From contig JBAIZL010000008.1 of NCBI GenBank assembly GCA_036971475.1, positions 30,376,219 through 30,440,218 on the forward strand: DNA of 64,000 nt, written 5' to 3'. Both the position numbers and the translations under genes were made by a program. Positions 61,605-64,000 of this stretch are shown here, in pieces; positions within the stretch are counted from its first letter, which is position 1; each line of letters opens with the position of its first letter. The notes beneath the pieces are model-generated. The model was not told the origin of the DNA. It did not search any database and worked only from the letters and a program-made list of their open reading frames with translations. The stretch is from Prosapia bicincta. Lineage: Eukaryota; Arthropoda; Insecta; Hemiptera; Cercopidae.

Positions 61605-63765
61605 TACTCCTAACAAAACAATATCGCCTAAAAATCTACCCTAGGTATATATGAGGTTCAAATTGATCTACTATGAAGGATATCAATGGAGATTCTGGTG
61701 AGGTTTTCTGTGTGCAAAATAAACACAGAAACTTAAATTATGCATAAATGAAACTCGGAAAGAAGTACATTATAGAGTCACACATCCGAAACTAAACAAT
61801 GATAGAGAACACTCTCCATTACTCAAAAGATGAGTTCAAGTGACTCGTTTAGTATGTATGTTTAACATTACATACTGTTAGGTCGAGGTCATTCACTCCT
61901 TGCCAATGCTAAGTAATTCCTATGTCATAGCCATACCACGAATCTTTCCATCGGGTATATAAACTATCATTCTGTTATGAGATGCTTTACTTTTGTGAGT
62001 TATTTGACTAAACATTATTTAGCATCACAATAATGTTTTTATTGTTTAATTTATATTAATATTATATGTTTTATATTAGTTAATCCTCATGAATACAGAG
62101 GATAATTAATTCAAAACCTTTTTATAGTGTAAAATTTGTAATTTAGAATTAGGGCTGCATCAAACAAAAAAATAATTTTTCTCACTTCTAAATGTTTTCT
62201 TAAAAAGTGAAAATTTTCCAATAGTTAGTTCACTAGAAGGTCTTGCCTAACTGTTAGTGTGAAATGGAAAGCTTGTTTATTTTTGTTTTTAAAAGTTCGA
62301 TAGTGGGATTAAATGTATGTGGACAAAGGCATAATGTAGTGACCACCAACAAAGTGAAAAAATTAAGAAACACAAAGAGTGTGCATCCCATTTAGAAAAT
62401 CTATCAAAATATAAAGCTTTAGGAATAATAGATATTGCAATACTAATTTACTCTATTATTAGAAGTTTAGTCCAAATATAATAAACAGATATCCAAACAA
62501 CACATTCTTGGTAGAGCAATAGCCTGTATAAAGTTTTGTGGTATCCGTGAGATTTCTCTAAGCTATAATACCAAGACAGATTTTTCATTTGATGGTGGTA
62601 GCTTCTTAAATTTGTTGTCAATGATAGGCAATCTGGAGTGAACTAGGAGATCATCTGATGAGTTCTTAAACCTTCAGGCACAGATCTCATATAATAGAAA
62701 ATGAATTTTTAGATTGTATATTGTGCATATGGATAATTTATAAAATGACAAACACTGAAGATTTTGTTTCCATTAAAGCTGGTATATATATATTATGTGC
62801 ATGTGTGTGTGTGTGTGTGTGTATAATTATTTCGTGTTTTATCAAATATTGTAAACCCATTGAAAGCTTGTTACCTTGTGATACCTAAGACCCTTTACAT
62901 TTAACAGCTGAATAAATAAACAGATCATATGATGACACCTACAAATTTCTCTACAATGAAAAAATTTTTGAAAAATATTAATACAATTTCTCAAGAACTA
63001 AAATTGAAAAAAGGTAAAATTCAATTACCTATAAATAAAGGTGATGGTGGATAGATTAGAATACTTAAGATAAAATGTGATGAAACCCTCATACCAAGTA
63101 TTAATAAAACTGAAATTATATGGCTCATCTATGAACATCTTTAAATATTCAAAGGCTATTGACAGCATCAATGGACAAATCCTACTGATTTTGACTTTTG
63201 CACACAACAAAGTTCCTTCACTTTATGCCAGTGTCTATAAATTAAAGAAAGGGATTGGAAAATTGCAGATTAAATTTTAAAAATATCCTAGATAGTTCTA
63301 AATTTTATTGAAGAACAAATAATCATGAGATATAAAAATATGTGAAAACAAATACCAGATATGTTTCACAAAAAGTGAATATTTTTTTTTTCATATTAAC
63401 TTCAGGAAAAAGGTTTTAAAATGTGTCTGTAGAATTTTTGGTATTTGAGGATGAATGCTATTTTATAATAAATAAAATTATGGATAATGTTAATTTTCCT
63501 TGATTTTTTTGTACCACATTTGAAATTTTAAAATGTTGATTCTCTCATAGTTTATGATGCTACTCAAACATCTTTAGCAAAAAATTTCTTATCTCTATTC
63601 TATTACACTTTGGAGAGTTTCAGTATATATACTGTAAATCCATTTATAAGTTAGTGCACATTATTCAGGACCACACCTTAAATTCTATAATATTCCTAAT
63701 TTTTTTTTTGTGAATGCATTTTTATAATAAAAATACAAAAACCAATAATGTTCAATATTCACTTT
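61605..63765 (+). other. Long intron, nothing recognised
   Basis: No acidic phase-1 exon was found between exons h and i outside the Penelope relic. A short GT run lies at 62803-62822. The 3' end carries 'aataatgttcaatattc' before exon i. Confidence 0.5.
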
Positions 63766-63768
63766 CAG

Positions 63769-63840
63769 ATATTACAGCTCAACCAGCTTTAACTACGATT
63801 TGGATTGATGATTCTGATGATGACGAGGATCGAACTTTTG
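63769..63840 (+). CDS. Micro-exon i (72 nt)
   Basis: Preceded by 'aataatgttcaatattcact' and 'ttcag', followed by 'gtaagt'. Phase 1-1: ITAQPALTTIWIDDSDDDED then RTF. The gene probably continues beyond the window. Confidence 0.65.
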
Positions 63841-64000
63841 GTAAGTCTTCTCATATATTTTAAAATTGTTTCTAAGGTTTGTGAGTTATCTCTGTATTGG
63901 TTTTTCGTTTGTTTGTGCGCGTGTGTATATGCACATGTGCATGCAAGTTATTTTTTCAGGTATGAATGTGAATCGTATCTGCATGACATGAATGTATTAT
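63841..64000 (+). other. Start of the next intron
   Basis: Follows the donor of exon i and runs off the window. Confidence 0.6.

Overview
The window looks like repeat-rich, AT-rich eukaryotic DNA, probably from an arthropod and most likely an insect. The evidence is spliced GT-AG micro-exons, decayed Penelope-like, Ty3/gypsy, non-LTR, Helitron and piggyBac elements, and long satellite arrays. No bacterial-type genes, CRISPR arrays, tRNA or rRNA were seen. The species cannot be fixed from the sequence.

Layout, 1-17 kb: a 102-bp satellite (1-4138) ends in a GT microsatellite. A 45-bp AT-rich satellite follows (about 5155-9050), then a short array of about 169-bp repeats. Next is an internally deleted piggyBac transposase fossil (10307-10810), which runs directly into a 134-bp satellite and its 113-bp derivative (10731-16795). 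The satellite unit is the 3' end of that transposase, cysteine-rich domain included.

18-27 kb: two 5'-truncated Penelope-like elements (PLEs) stand head to head (18276-20065). They carry reverse transcriptase (RT), GIY-YIG endonuclease and, at each 3' end, a hammerhead ribozyme-like motif, and they are flanked by palindromic simple repeats. A decayed minus-strand Ty3/gypsy retrotransposon (20625-23819) and a 77-bp minisatellite (24930-26140) follow. 27-50 kb: a 101-bp satellite with an 8-mer higher-order period, several microsatellites, a Helitron helicase relic with a Helitron-like 3' end, and satellites of 111 bp (dimeric), about 126 bp and 145/122 bp.

50-64 kb: this is the only part that looks like a host gene. 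Nine small exons (54-72 nt, all multiples of three, all phase 1-1, all bounded by AG/GT) run on the + strand from 51923 to at least 63840 and encode a very acidic Asp/Glu/Ser/Asn-rich chain. Five of them lie in tandem intron-exon cassettes of about 720-754 bp. Between the three most similar cassettes every exon difference changes an amino acid, while the introns are almost identical. The introns hold hammerhead-like motifs, a foldback-type repeat split by a non-LTR retrotransposon with a target-site duplication, and two PLE 3' ends that face each other.

Main points for a second look: (1) the micro-exon gene with fast-changing exons; (2) satellites born from a piggyBac transposase 3' end; (3) at least three families of hammerhead-like motifs sharing one design (short palindromic stem III). 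All calls come from reading by eye; no alignment, folding or database search was run.
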